From the NCBI GenBank assembly GCA_000437435.1, contig FR899626.1:13605-77604 (forward strand): a DNA stretch of 64,000 nt, given 5' to 3'. The first letter of the stretch is position 1, and every line of letters begins with the position of its first letter. Shown piece by piece: positions 51,139-60,100 of this stretch. A program made the position numbers and the translations under genes. Source of the DNA: Clostridium sp. CAG:768 (lineage in GTDB: Bacteria > Cyanobacteriota > Vampirovibrionia > Gastranaerophilales > Gastranaerophilaceae). The notes beneath the pieces were generated by a model that searched no databases, was not told the origin of the DNA, and saw nothing but the letters and a program-made list of their open reading frames with translations.

Positions 51139-52374
51139 ATGAATGATAAGAATAGCATACTTTTAATTTCTGATGATGATGATTTATCTAAAGTAATAGA
51201 GTCAAAGTTAATATTTTTGCGTGCGAATGATTCTATTGTTTTGTCTGGCTATAAAGATGCAATTTCAAATTTAAAATATGTAAATTCTGATATTGTTTTA
51301 ATTCATGAAAATAATTCACAACAAGTAACTCTTGATTTAATAAAAAAAATTAGAGAGTTAAAAAATGTATGTATTATTTTATTAGTTAATAATTATGATA
51401 AAGATATGATTTTAGCTTGTTATGATGCAGGTATTGATGATTTTACATTTTCAACTGCTGCAGATTTTGAACTTGTAATAAGGACTGTTAATAACATAAA
51501 ACATAATTCTGTAAAATTGCAAGCTATGAGAAATCAAAAATTATTAGAACAGTTAAATGTGATTGATGAATTAACTGGTTTGTATAATTATAATTATTCT
51601 AAGCAGGTAGTTGAAAATTATATTGATGATAATTTATTAGATGATGGTGTATTTTTAGTTGTTTCTCCATCAGAAAATAGTAAAGTTAAATTTTCTATTG
51701 AGAAGATGGCGCATGCTATTTTGTCATCAATAAGAGTCGATGATACTGCTACTCTTGGAAGAGGTGCAAAATTTTATATCCTTTTACCTAAAACATCTTT
51801 TAATGGTGCAATTGTTGTTTTGAATAAAATAAAAGAAAATTATGGTGATAATTTTGAGATATGTGCTGGAATTTCAAGTATTTCTCATAAGTCTTATGAT
51901 GAAATGGAGCATGATGCACTGCAAGCATTGTCAGATGCTATAGCTACTAATGCAGAATATGTTTTAGCTGAGGAAAAAGAAGAATATACTCTTGATGATT
52001 GGCTTGTTACAGAATCAGATGAACCTAAAAATTATAAGATATTTAGACAAATTTTTAACAAAAAAATGGAAAAAGTTATAGCTCCTGTATTTTTTAGATT
52101 ACAAAAAGCATGGGAAGAAAAACTTTTTGATACTCAAATTGAACAATTTACTGATAATGAACAATGTGTTTTTCATTTGAAAAATAAAAAACAAGACAGT
52201 GTTTTACGTATAGTTTATCCTGGTTTTGCTAAAATTGTTATATATATTAATCATGAAGGTCTTGATAGCCCAGAGAATAAAGAAATTCAATTATCATTAA
52301 CTAAAATTAGTCAAAAAGAACTTATTACAATAGTGGAAGATTTTATAAAAGATTTTAAATACACATCAGCTTAA
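51139..52374 (+). CDS. Degenerate receiver plus degenerate GGDEF domain protein
   Basis: A 411-residue protein. Residues 5-120 look like a response-regulator receiver (LLISDDDDLSKVIESKL, then DIVLIHENN), but the phosphoacceptor aspartate is His56. Residues 140-270 follow the GGDEF fold (IDELTGLYNYNYSKQVVENY is the typical start), but the active loop reads RGAKF at 208-212 instead of GG(D/E)EF, so it should not make c-di-GMP. A C-terminal domain of about 140 residues (DDWLVTESDEPKNYKIF onward) is not recognised. It starts four bases after ftsX, so a regulatory or scaffold role in division is a reasonable guess. Confidence 0.75.
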   Translation: MNDKNSILLISDDDDLSKVIESKLIFLRANDSIVLSGYKDAISNLKYVNSDIVLIHENNSQQVTLDLIKKIRELKNVCIILLVNNYDKDMILACYDAGIDDFTFSTAADFELVIRTVNNIKHNSVKLQAMRNQKLLEQLNVIDELTGLYNYNYSKQVVENYIDDNLLDDGVFLVVSPSENSKVKFSIEKMAHAILSSIRVDDTATLGRGAKFYILLPKTSFNGAIVVLNKIKENYGDNFEICAGISSISHKSYDEMEHDALQALSDAIATNAEYVLAEEKEEYTLDDWLVTESDEPKNYKIFRQIFNKKMEKVIAPVFFRLQKAWEEKLFDTQIEQFTDNEQCVFHLKNKKQDSVLRIVYPGFAKIVIYINHEGLDSPENKEIQLSLTKISQKELITIVEDFIKDFKYTSA

Positions 52375-52394
52375 TAGACAGTAAAGGAGATTAA

Positions 52395-52940
52395 ATGAAT
52401 ACATTATCCGCAGAAAATAGTTTGGTATTAATTATTGATATTCAAGAAAGATTAGTTGCCGCTTTAAATAAAGATATTATTGTTGAAAATGCCGTAAAAA
52501 TTGCAAGTGCTGCAAAATCTTTAGATATTCCTGTGTTATTAACAGAGCAATATCCAAAAGGATTAGGGCATACTGTTCCGCAATTATCAGAAGCGTTGCC
52601 AGAAAACAGTGAAGTTGTTGAAAAAACATATTTTAATGCATTATTGGAAGATGGAATGCTTGAAAAGATTAAATCGTACGGTAAAAAACAAATTGTAATT
52701 TTTGGTATTGAAACTCATATTTGTGTCCATCAAACAGCTTCTGCTCTTGTAGAAGCAGGTTTTGACGTATATGTTATAAAAGATGCATGCGCGAGCAGAG
52801 CTAAATATGAATTTAAACAAGGTATTGATGCTATGGTGGCAAATGGTGTTAAAATTTCTTGTGTTGAAATTGCATTATTTGAATGGCTAAAAGGAGCTAA
52901 AAATCCTAAGTTTAAAGAAGTTCAAGCATTGATTAAATAG
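52395..52940 (+). CDS. Isochorismatase family cysteine hydrolase
   Basis: A 181-residue isochorismatase-like hydrolase. The catalytic triad is visible: D15 in IIDIQERL, K77 in VVEKTYFNAL and C110 in GIETHICVHQTA, with the cis-peptide region just before. The family includes nicotinamidases and YcaC-like enzymes of unknown substrate; here the short length and the TEQYPKGLGHTV segment match the YcaC-like group. AAAGGAG is the ribosome binding site. Its 3' end overlaps that of converging ribF by eight bases. Confidence 0.87.
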   Translation: MNTLSAENSLVLIIDIQERLVAALNKDIIVENAVKIASAAKSLDIPVLLTEQYPKGLGHTVPQLSEALPENSEVVEKTYFNALLEDGMLEKIKSYGKKQIVIFGIETHICVHQTASALVEAGFDVYVIKDACASRAKYEFKQGIDAMVANGVKISCVEIALFEWLKGAKNPKFKEVQALIK

Positions 52941-53811
52941 ATTTTATATCTAAATTAATTTGTTTTTTTAACGCATCGAGAGAAGGAAATTTTTTCTCGG
53001 TGCGTATCATTTTATTGAAATTGATATTTATAATTTCACCATAGATGTCTTTTTCAAAATTCAAAATGTGTGCTTCTAAAGATGTATGAGAACCATTTAT
53101 AGTCGGCCTTATTCCAAAATTAGCAATTCCTTTTCCATATGTTGTATCAACTGCATATACTCCATATGGTAGTTCTATAAGTTCTGGCGGATATACTAGA
53201 TTTGCTGTCCGAAAACCTATTGTTCTTCCTATTTGGTTTCCTTTAACTATTTCCCCTTCAATTGAAAAGTTTTGGCCTAGCATAAGGTTGGCTTTTTCAA
53301 TATTGCCTTCACTTAAAAGCTTTCTTATTTTTGTGCTGCTAATTATTTCATTATTAATTTTTTGAGGGGGAATTTTAAAGTATTTATAATTGTAGTTTTT
53401 TGCTTGCTCTTCTAAAAAGTTTACATTTCCCGATTTATTTTTGCCAAAATTGTGATTCCAGCCTGTAGAAATTGATATTGGATGAAAATAATTTATTAAT
53501 ATGTTATTTAGGTATTCTTTGGCTGTTAAGAGCGCAAAATCCTCAAAATTTAGTTCATATAAATAGTCAATACCTAGAGATGCAATTCTTTTTTCTCTTT
53601 CTTCTCTTGTCAGAATATATTTAGGGCAAACTCCTTTGAAATAGCAGTATGGGTGGTCTGAAAAAGTTATTACTGCAGATTTTGTATTATTTTTTTTTGC
53701 GAAATCAACAGCACTTTTAATTACAGCTCTGTGCCCGATGTGTACTCCGTCAAAATAACCAAGAGCTATTGCTAGATTCTGTTTTTGATTTAATTCAGAG
53801 AATTTTTGCAT
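52933..53811 (-). CDS. ribF: Bifunctional riboflavin kinase/FAD synthetase
   Basis: A 292-residue RibF. The N-terminal FAD synthetase domain has AIALGYFDGVHIGHRAVI (nucleotidyltransferase motif), ITFSDHP and the STKIRKLLSEGNIEKA end motif; the C-terminal riboflavin kinase domain has GNQIGRTIGFRTANL, ANFGIRPTI and EAHILNFEKDIYGE. It makes FMN and FAD from riboflavin. No good ribosome binding site is seen before the ATG at 53811; TATAAT and TAATAT boxes lie 3-6 bases upstream, so it might be another leaderless gene, but no -35 supports this. Confidence 0.94.
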   Translation of the reverse strand: MQKFSELNQKQNLAIALGYFDGVHIGHRAVIKSAVDFAKKNNTKSAVITFSDHPYCYFKGVCPKYILTREEREKRIASLGIDYLYELNFEDFALLTAKEYLNNILINYFHPISISTGWNHNFGKNKSGNVNFLEEQAKNYNYKYFKIPPQKINNEIISSTKIRKLLSEGNIEKANLMLGQNFSIEGEIVKGNQIGRTIGFRTANLVYPPELIELPYGVYAVDTTYGKGIANFGIRPTINGSHTSLEAHILNFEKDIYGEIININFNKMIRTEKKFPSLDALKKQINLDIKSI

Positions 53812-53838
53812 AATATAATTATATTACAAAAGATAATA

Positions 53839-53867
53839 TTGAAATATTTCCTAAAGAAAGTTATAAT
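53839..53867 (+). promoter_or_regulatory. Promoter P1 of prepilin locus E
   Basis: TTGAAA (53839-53844), 17-base spacer, TATAAT (53862-53867). The message carries GAAAGGAGC before the leader ATG 53898. Confidence 0.75.
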
Positions 53868-53897
53868 AAAAATGGTAATAGTAGAAAGGAGCAATTT

Positions 53898-53936
53898 ATG
53901 GAAGGATTTAATATTGTCGGGGGGGGGGCAGTTTAA
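53898..53936 (+). other. Leader ORF of prepilin E with 10-G tract
   Basis: ATG 53898 reads MEGFNIV, then 10 G at 53919-53928 on a codon boundary, then GCA GTT TAA (stop ends at 53936). With 11 or 8 G the frame reads GGC AGT TTA AAG CTT GCT CCA CAA (GSLKLAPQ) and continues to the prepilin ATG 53999 and beyond (277 residues at 11 G). Against locus C, CCA for CCG is a silent change in this frame and GCT for ACT gives Ala for Thr, which is the pattern expected if the ON frame is translated. Confidence 0.78.
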
Positions 53937-53963
53937 AGCTTGCTCCACAAGCCTTTCAAAGGG

Positions 53964-53992
53964 TTGAAAAAGAACTTAATAAATGTTATATT
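53964..53992 (+). promoter_or_regulatory. Internal promoter P2 of prepilin E, leaderless spacing
   Basis: TTGAAA (53964-53969), 17-base spacer, TATATT (53987-53992) preceded by TGT, six bases, ATG 53999. It lies inside the leader-coding region, downstream of the G tract. Confidence 0.6.
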
Positions 53993-53998
53993 GGTGAT

Positions 53999-54730
53999 AT
54001 GTTACATCACTATAAAAATAAAAAAGCTTTTACGTTAGCTGAAGTCTTAATAACTTTAGGTATAATTGGTGTTGTAGCAGCAATGACTTTGCCTGCATTA
54101 ATTAGTTTATACCAAAAGAAAATAGTAGAAACTCGATTAGAACATACTTATTCATTGATATCACAAGCATTAAAAATGGCTGACGCTGATTATGGAGATA
54201 GTCAATATTGGACAAAGGATATTGCTGGGTATCAAGGTACAGGAAATGATGTTGTTGATGTGTTTTTAAATACATATTTTTTGCCTTATATTAAAGGTTA
54301 TAAATCAGGTATAGTTGATGGTTATGGATTATATAAATTAGGGTATAACTTAAGAGGTATATCCTATAGCGGTTTGGCAACTTCTAGTAGGTATGTATGT
54401 TTAAATAATGGGGTAAATTTATTTTTAAGTTTTGGTATTGGCCGTCAAGGAGTAGTATGTGTAACAATATTGGTTGATATTAATGGACCAAAAGCTCCTA
54501 ATGTTGTTGGTAGAGATTTATTTCAGATGACATATTCTCTCTATGACGGGATTTTATTTATGTCAGGAGAGCGTCAGGTTACTGGATATGGTTTAACTTA
54601 TGACAAAATCATAAAATATGATGATATTTATACTCGATGTAAAAATGGAGGGAATACTCTTTTAGAGTGTGGCGCTCTGATAAAGCAAAATGGTTGGAAA
54701 ATCCCAAAAGATTATCCATACAGGATATAA
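53999..54730 (+). CDS. Prepilin-like protein E
   Basis: A 243-residue prepilin-like protein from ATG 53999. It starts MLHHYKNKKA then FTLAEVLITLGIIG, so the peptidase site is A10/F11; alanine at -1 is less usual than glycine but is tolerated by prepilin peptidases. Glu is at mature position 5. The mature part has few cysteines and the shared motif VDINGPKAPNVVGRDLF. It can be made from P2 as a leaderless message or, if the G tract has 11 or 8 G, as a fusion with a 34-residue extension. Its start is nearly identical to prepilin B. It converges with ruvB with four bases between stops and no clear terminator. Confidence 0.85.
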   Translation: MLHHYKNKKAFTLAEVLITLGIIGVVAAMTLPALISLYQKKIVETRLEHTYSLISQALKMADADYGDSQYWTKDIAGYQGTGNDVVDVFLNTYFLPYIKGYKSGIVDGYGLYKLGYNLRGISYSGLATSSRYVCLNNGVNLFLSFGIGRQGVVCVTILVDINGPKAPNVVGRDLFQMTYSLYDGILFMSGERQVTGYGLTYDKIIKYDDIYTRCKNGGNTLLECGALIKQNGWKIPKDYPYRI

Positions 54731-54734
54731 TTTA

Positions 54735-55811
54735 TTAGAACAGGCTTTTTTGCTCGTTTATATTTATATTTTTATAGCCAAGATGTCTGTATGTCGCGGG
54801 GGATACTTTTCTCCCGCGTGGCGTACGTTGTAATAGGCCTGCTTGTAATAAGAACGGCTCGCATACGTCCTCGATTGTTCTGACATCTTCACCAATCGCA
54901 GCAGCAATTGTTTCTATCCCGACAGGGCCACCATCATATTTTTCGATAATTAATCTTAAAAGGCTTCTGTCTGTATTATCAAGTCCATAATTATCTATTT
55001 TTAATATGTCGAGTGATTTGTTTGCCACATCTTCTGTAATTTTTCCATCATGTTTTACTAGAGCGTAGTCTGAGACTCTTTTTACAAGTCTGTTTGCTAT
55101 ACGTGGTGTCCCTCTGGATCTTTTTGCGATGGCATGAGCACCTTCTTCTGTAATTTCTATATTTAAAATACCTGCAGTTCTTGTAATTACTTGTGCAAGT
55201 TCATCTTCTGTATAGAATTCAAGTCTGTGTATAATTCCAAAACGATCTCGTAATGGTCCTGATAATTCTCCCGCTTTTGTCGTAGCTCCTATTAGAGTAA
55301 ATTTAGGAAGCGGAACACGAAGAGTTTTTACAGTTTGGCTTTTCCCTGTTGTCATGTCTAAGAAAAAGTCTTCCATTGCTGGGTATAAAATTTCTTCTGC
55401 AACTTTATTTAATCTGTGGATTTCATCTATAAATAATATTTCTCCACCTTTTAAAGACATTAAAATCCCTATAATATCACGAGGTCTTTCTAGTGCTGGT
55501 GCAGATGTGATTTTTATATCTACTCCCATTTGTTCTGCAATAACACCAGCAAGAGTCGTTTTCCCTAAGCCTGGTGGTCCGTAAAAAAGCAAATGATCAA
55601 GCGGTAATTCTCTTTTTTTTGCTGCTGCAATAGAAATTTTTAAAGTTTCTTTTAATGCTGATTGACCAATATATGTATCAAATGATTTTGGACGAATACA
55701 ATTTTCAAAGTTTTTGTCATTTTCAAGGCATTCACATTTTACAACCGAAATTTTTTTCTTTTCGGTAATACTTTTATGTTGAAAATCATTGTCATCTGCT
55801 ATTATACTCAT
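54735..55811 (-). CDS. ruvB: Holliday junction DNA helicase RuvB
   Basis: A 358-residue AAA+ motor. It has IRPKSFDTYIGQ, Walker A LLFYGPPGLGKTTLA, Walker B ILFIDEIHRL, TLIGATTKAGELSGPLRDRFGI with sensor and arginine finger, then SRGTPRIANRLVKRV and the C-terminal winged helix GGPVGIETIAAAIGED ... GLLQRTPRGRKVSP. RuvB hexamers drive branch migration with RuvA. The N-terminus is about 20 residues longer than usual. AAAGGAAAAAC is a good ribosome binding site. It is divergent from dapL. Confidence 0.96.
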   Translation of the reverse strand: MSIIADDNDFQHKSITEKKKISVVKCECLENDKNFENCIRPKSFDTYIGQSALKETLKISIAAAKKRELPLDHLLFYGPPGLGKTTLAGVIAEQMGVDIKITSAPALERPRDIIGILMSLKGGEILFIDEIHRLNKVAEEILYPAMEDFFLDMTTGKSQTVKTLRVPLPKFTLIGATTKAGELSGPLRDRFGIIHRLEFYTEDELAQVITRTAGILNIEITEEGAHAIAKRSRGTPRIANRLVKRVSDYALVKHDGKITEDVANKSLDILKIDNYGLDNTDRSLLRLIIEKYDGGPVGIETIAAAIGEDVRTIEDVCEPFLLQAGLLQRTPRGRKVSPATYRHLGYKNININEQKSLF

Positions 55812-55879
55812 TGTTTTTCCTTTATATTTATGATAGCATAAAATTAAAGCTAAGGAAAGAATATTAAGAAGGAGAAGTT

Positions 55880-57049
55880 ATGAAAGTATCAGAACGTTTA
55901 GAACAAATTCCACCATACTTGTTTGCAGAAATTGATAGAAAAATAGCTGAAGCTAAAGCTAAAGGTATTGATATTATAAGTTTAGGTATTGGCGATCCTG
56001 ATACTCCGACATTACCTCCAGTTGTAGAAGAAATGCACAAAGCAATTGATAATCCTAAAAATCATGATTATCCTCCATATAATGGTACTGAAAAATTTAG
56101 AAAAGGTGCTTGTGAATGGATGAAAAATCGTTTTGGTGTTGAATTAGATCCTGATAAAGAAATGCTTGCTAATATTGGTTCTAAAGAAGCTATTGCTCAT
56201 GTGTTTTTTGCATATGTAGATAAAGGAGATTATACACTAGTTCCAGATCCAGGATATCCTGTTTATCATAATGCTACTATTTTTGCTGGCGGTACACCTT
56301 ATGAAATGCCTTTATTAGAGGAAAATGGTTATTTGCCAGATTTTGATAGAATTCCTGAGGATATTGCTAAAAAATCAAAAATTATGTTTTTAAATTATCC
56401 AAATAACCCAACAGGAGCTGTTGCTGATTTGGACTTCTTTAAAAAAGCTGTTGATTTTTGTAAGAAATATGATATTTTATTATGTTCAGACATGGCATAT
56501 TCTGAAATGACCTATGATGGATATAAAGCTCCTTCTGTTTTACAAGTCGAAGGTGCAAAAGATGTTGCAATTGAATTTTATTCTCATTCAAAATCATATA
56601 ATATGACTGGCTGGAGAGTTGGTTTTGTATGTGGTAATGCAGATGCAATAAAAGCTCTAGGTACTATTAAAAATAATATTGATTCTGGTACATTTAAAGC
56701 TATTCAAGATGCAGCAACTGCAGCTTTTACTGTTGATGCTAAATATATTAACGATTTGAATAAAATGTATCAAGAACGTCGTGATGCTGCAGAAGAAGGA
56801 TTTAGAGAATTAGGTTGGAATGTAAAACCATCTAAAGCTACATTCTACTTGTGGCTTCCTGTACCAAAGGGTATGTCTTCTGAAGAATTTGTTACTATTA
56901 TGCTTGAAAAAGCTCATGTTGTTGTACCACCTGGAAATGGTTATGGTAAATATGGGGAAGGTTATTTCCGTGTTGCTTTAACTAAGGATGTTGACACAAT
57001 TAAAGAATGTATTAGAAGAATGAAGGAAGCAGGTATTAGATACAATTAA
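55880..57049 (+). CDS. dapL: LL-diaminopimelate aminotransferase
   Basis: A 389-residue fold-type I aminotransferase making LL-DAP directly from tetrahydrodipicolinate and glutamate, the route of cyanobacteria, chlamydiae and plants. Motifs: IISLGIGDPDTPT, HDYPPYNGTEKFRKGA, NIGSKEAIAH, VPDPGYPVYH, LNYPNNPTGAVA, CSDMAYSEMTYDG, the PLP lysine in SHSKSYNMTGWRVGF and the C-terminal YFRVAL. The fit is to the DapL2-type group. AGAAGGAGAAG is a strong ribosome binding site. With lysA it covers two steps of the lysine/DAP pathway in this window. Confidence 0.9.
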   Translation: MKVSERLEQIPPYLFAEIDRKIAEAKAKGIDIISLGIGDPDTPTLPPVVEEMHKAIDNPKNHDYPPYNGTEKFRKGACEWMKNRFGVELDPDKEMLANIGSKEAIAHVFFAYVDKGDYTLVPDPGYPVYHNATIFAGGTPYEMPLLEENGYLPDFDRIPEDIAKKSKIMFLNYPNNPTGAVADLDFFKKAVDFCKKYDILLCSDMAYSEMTYDGYKAPSVLQVEGAKDVAIEFYSHSKSYNMTGWRVGFVCGNADAIKALGTIKNNIDSGTFKAIQDAATAAFTVDAKYINDLNKMYQERRDAAEEGFRELGWNVKPSKATFYLWLPVPKGMSSEEFVTIMLEKAHVVVPPGNGYGKYGEGYFRVALTKDVDTIKECIRRMKEAGIRYN

Positions 57050-57076
57050 ATCAACTGTTTAGATGAGCTGTTTTTG

Positions 57077-57105
57077 TTGTATCAAACTGCATAGAGTGGT
57101 ATAAT
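57077..57105 (+). promoter_or_regulatory. Promoter of the 57112 gene, leaderless spacing
   Basis: TTGTAT, 17-base spacer, TATAAT preceded by TGG, six bases (TTTTCT), ATG 57112. There is no ribosome binding site. Confidence 0.68.
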
Positions 57106-57111
57106 TTTTCT

Positions 57112-60100
57112 ATGGAATGTCCAAAATGTGGTTTTGAATTAGATGATAAAGCAATGGTTTGCCCTAATTGTAAAAAGGTGCTGAAACTTGCTTGCCCAAT
57201 CTGCAAGACAATTAATGAAACTAATACTTGCAGAAATTGTGGTTATGTGATTATTTCAAAGTGCCATAATTGCGGGAAAATAAATCAAACAATTTCAAAA
57301 AAATGCCGAAAATGCGGTTTTGATACAGAAAAAAGTGTCATAATGAATGAGTCAAATACTGACGATTTTGTTATGTTAACCATTGATTTCCCTAATATGG
57401 ATGAAATGAAGAATCTTTTAGGATCAGCTAAGTTATTAAATAAATTTAAAATTAATTTGGATAAATTAATAAAAGATTATGTAAAATCTATAGGATTACG
57501 AAGACAGCTTATTGGTAAAACATATGTTATAAGATTTGATAAAGATTATACTTTTAACAGTTCTGCTACAACTGCTGTAAAAGCAGCTATTGATTTATTG
57601 AATTTAATAACCTCAATGAATTGCAAGTTAACTCAAAAAAAACACGCATCAATTCGTTGTAATATGTTTTTATTAAAACGTAATATTGATGATGATCCAA
57701 ATAATTATGATTCTGGAATTAATATAAGTCTTTTAAATCAGGTTACGCATAAAAGTGAAGATAAAATATTAAATACATTTCAGGTATTAACTGATGATAA
57801 TGTAAGTGATGCAATTAGTGGGGATTATAAAATATCTCCGCTGAACTCTGTAATGGTTAATGATGAAATGGTGATGTTTTATGAAGTTGATTTAAGAGAG
57901 TTTGTAAAAGTAGAGTATCCAGAAGAAGAGGAAGAAAAAGAAATAGAGATTCCAAATTTTGTTCAAAATATGCTTATTGAACAAGATAAATTAGATGGAG
58001 AGGCCCTTAATAATTTGGATTCTCCCGGTGATCCAGATGCTATTTATGATATTGAAACAATAAATTTCGATGAGATAAAGGCTGAATTTATAAGAACAGA
58101 AAATATTGATGTTTTATTTCATATTCTGAATAAATTTCAAGCTGTTCCTAAAGGTATTGTTGCTATAAAAACTGCAGAAATGTATAAACCTTATACTCTG
58201 AAAGTTCTTAATGCTGCTGCAAGTACCGGGAAGTTTGATAATATTATTTCTGTTACTTGTTATGAGGAAATGAAATATTCTCCTTATTCATTTTTTAGAG
58301 ATTTAGTTTCTACAATTTTTGAATATACAGTTTCTCAAAAATTATTTTTTCAAAATGATTTTTCAATGTTTCAATCTGTTGACCCTGATGGTTTAATAAG
58401 AGATTTAATTTCTTTACAGAAAAGAGAAGGTGATAACGAAGATACAAGATATGTTTATTTTGATATTTTCTTGACTTTATTACAGATTATACCTAAAACT
58501 CTTATATTTATTGAAGATTTTGATAAAATTGATTCAAGTTCATATGATGTTTTAAAGTATTTATTTGAAGCTTTTGAACAATTAGATATTAGTTTTTTAA
58601 TTTCTTATGATAAAGATTTTTCTTTACATAGGGATTGTCATTTCTTATTGAGTAAACCATATTATACAGAAATTTCATTAAAGCCAACTTCTTTTGAAAA
58701 ATTGATTGAAGAAAATAAGATTTATTATAGGAATATATTAAACAACTTCTATTTTCAAAGAGTTGCAAAATATGCTTGTGGAAGTAGTTTGTTTATAGAT
58801 ATAGCTATTCAATATTTAATTGAATCCGGAGTTTATGCTGCGGATGACGATAGTATTGAGATGGTTAATGCAAAAACAATAATTATCCCATCAAGTTTGG
58901 ATAAGCTTGTTGCAAGAAGGTTAAATCTTTTGCAAGATGATGAAGATTCAATGAAATTTTTAACATCAATAATTTTGTTAGGTACTCGTATTGATATTGC
59001 TACAATAGATAGTTTAGGCTATGCAAATAAGAATGCAATTATTGAAAAATTGTCAAATATGGGATTTATATATCAGTATAATAATTGTATTTATTTCCCT
59101 AATTATAATTTACTAAGAGATAATTTGATTAGTACTATTAGTAAAATATATTTAAAAGATGTTGCTAAAGAATTATTTGATAAAGTGTTTAATGAGGGGA
59201 TGCCAAGTCCTGTAAAAGCTTATTTGTATGGTTTACTTGGGGATGAAGATTCGGAAAGAATTCAGTGGGAACAATTAGCTGAGATTAATTTGTCTTTGGG
59301 CGATTTTAGTTCCTATTTGAATTGTACTAATAAAATTTTAGATTTACTTGCTAAAAATACAGATCCTGAACAAGCTGAAAGTATTGAAAGCTATAAATCT
59401 CATTTATACGAAGATATTTCTAATAATTTATATGATTATGTTCCTGATAAGACATCAGATATTGCAGAAATAACTTTAAGCAATTTAGAAAAAACAAAAA
59501 ATGCAGATAGAATAATTCTTTTATGTAATAAAATGATTAATGGCTCTTTAGCTGTTGGAAATTATAATCATGCGTTAGAGTTGACGCATAAAGTTCTATC
59601 TTTATTGCCACCATCTTCTTTAAATCCTGGAGATCCAAATTTTAATAGTTATTTCTTTTTAATGTCTGTTATACATATTCAAATATTATTTAATATTGGA
59701 GCTTTAGTTGATTGTCTTGATATTGGATACAAGGTTTTGAATGTTATTAATAATCAGACATTAAATGCTTTAAAACCTGATTATATGTCTGCAGATGATT
59801 TTCAGTCATTGATTGTTGATTCCGCAGGATATGTTGCATTAGCAAATGTTTTATTGCTAGTTGGTAATGTTGATGAGTTTTTAAAGATTTTGCGAGGGGA
59901 ATTGAATAGTATTCCGGAATCTTATAATTTATTTATTGATTTGCAGAATCTTTTGCATGGAAAACCTATTAAATCTTTAAATCCTAATATTGCAGAAAAT
60001 GATAGATTTGGTGATGTTATTTATAATATAATTAATGCTTTTGTTAGTTTTTCTGGTGATTATAAGTTATTTGCTGAAAATATTTATAGAGCTAAAATTG

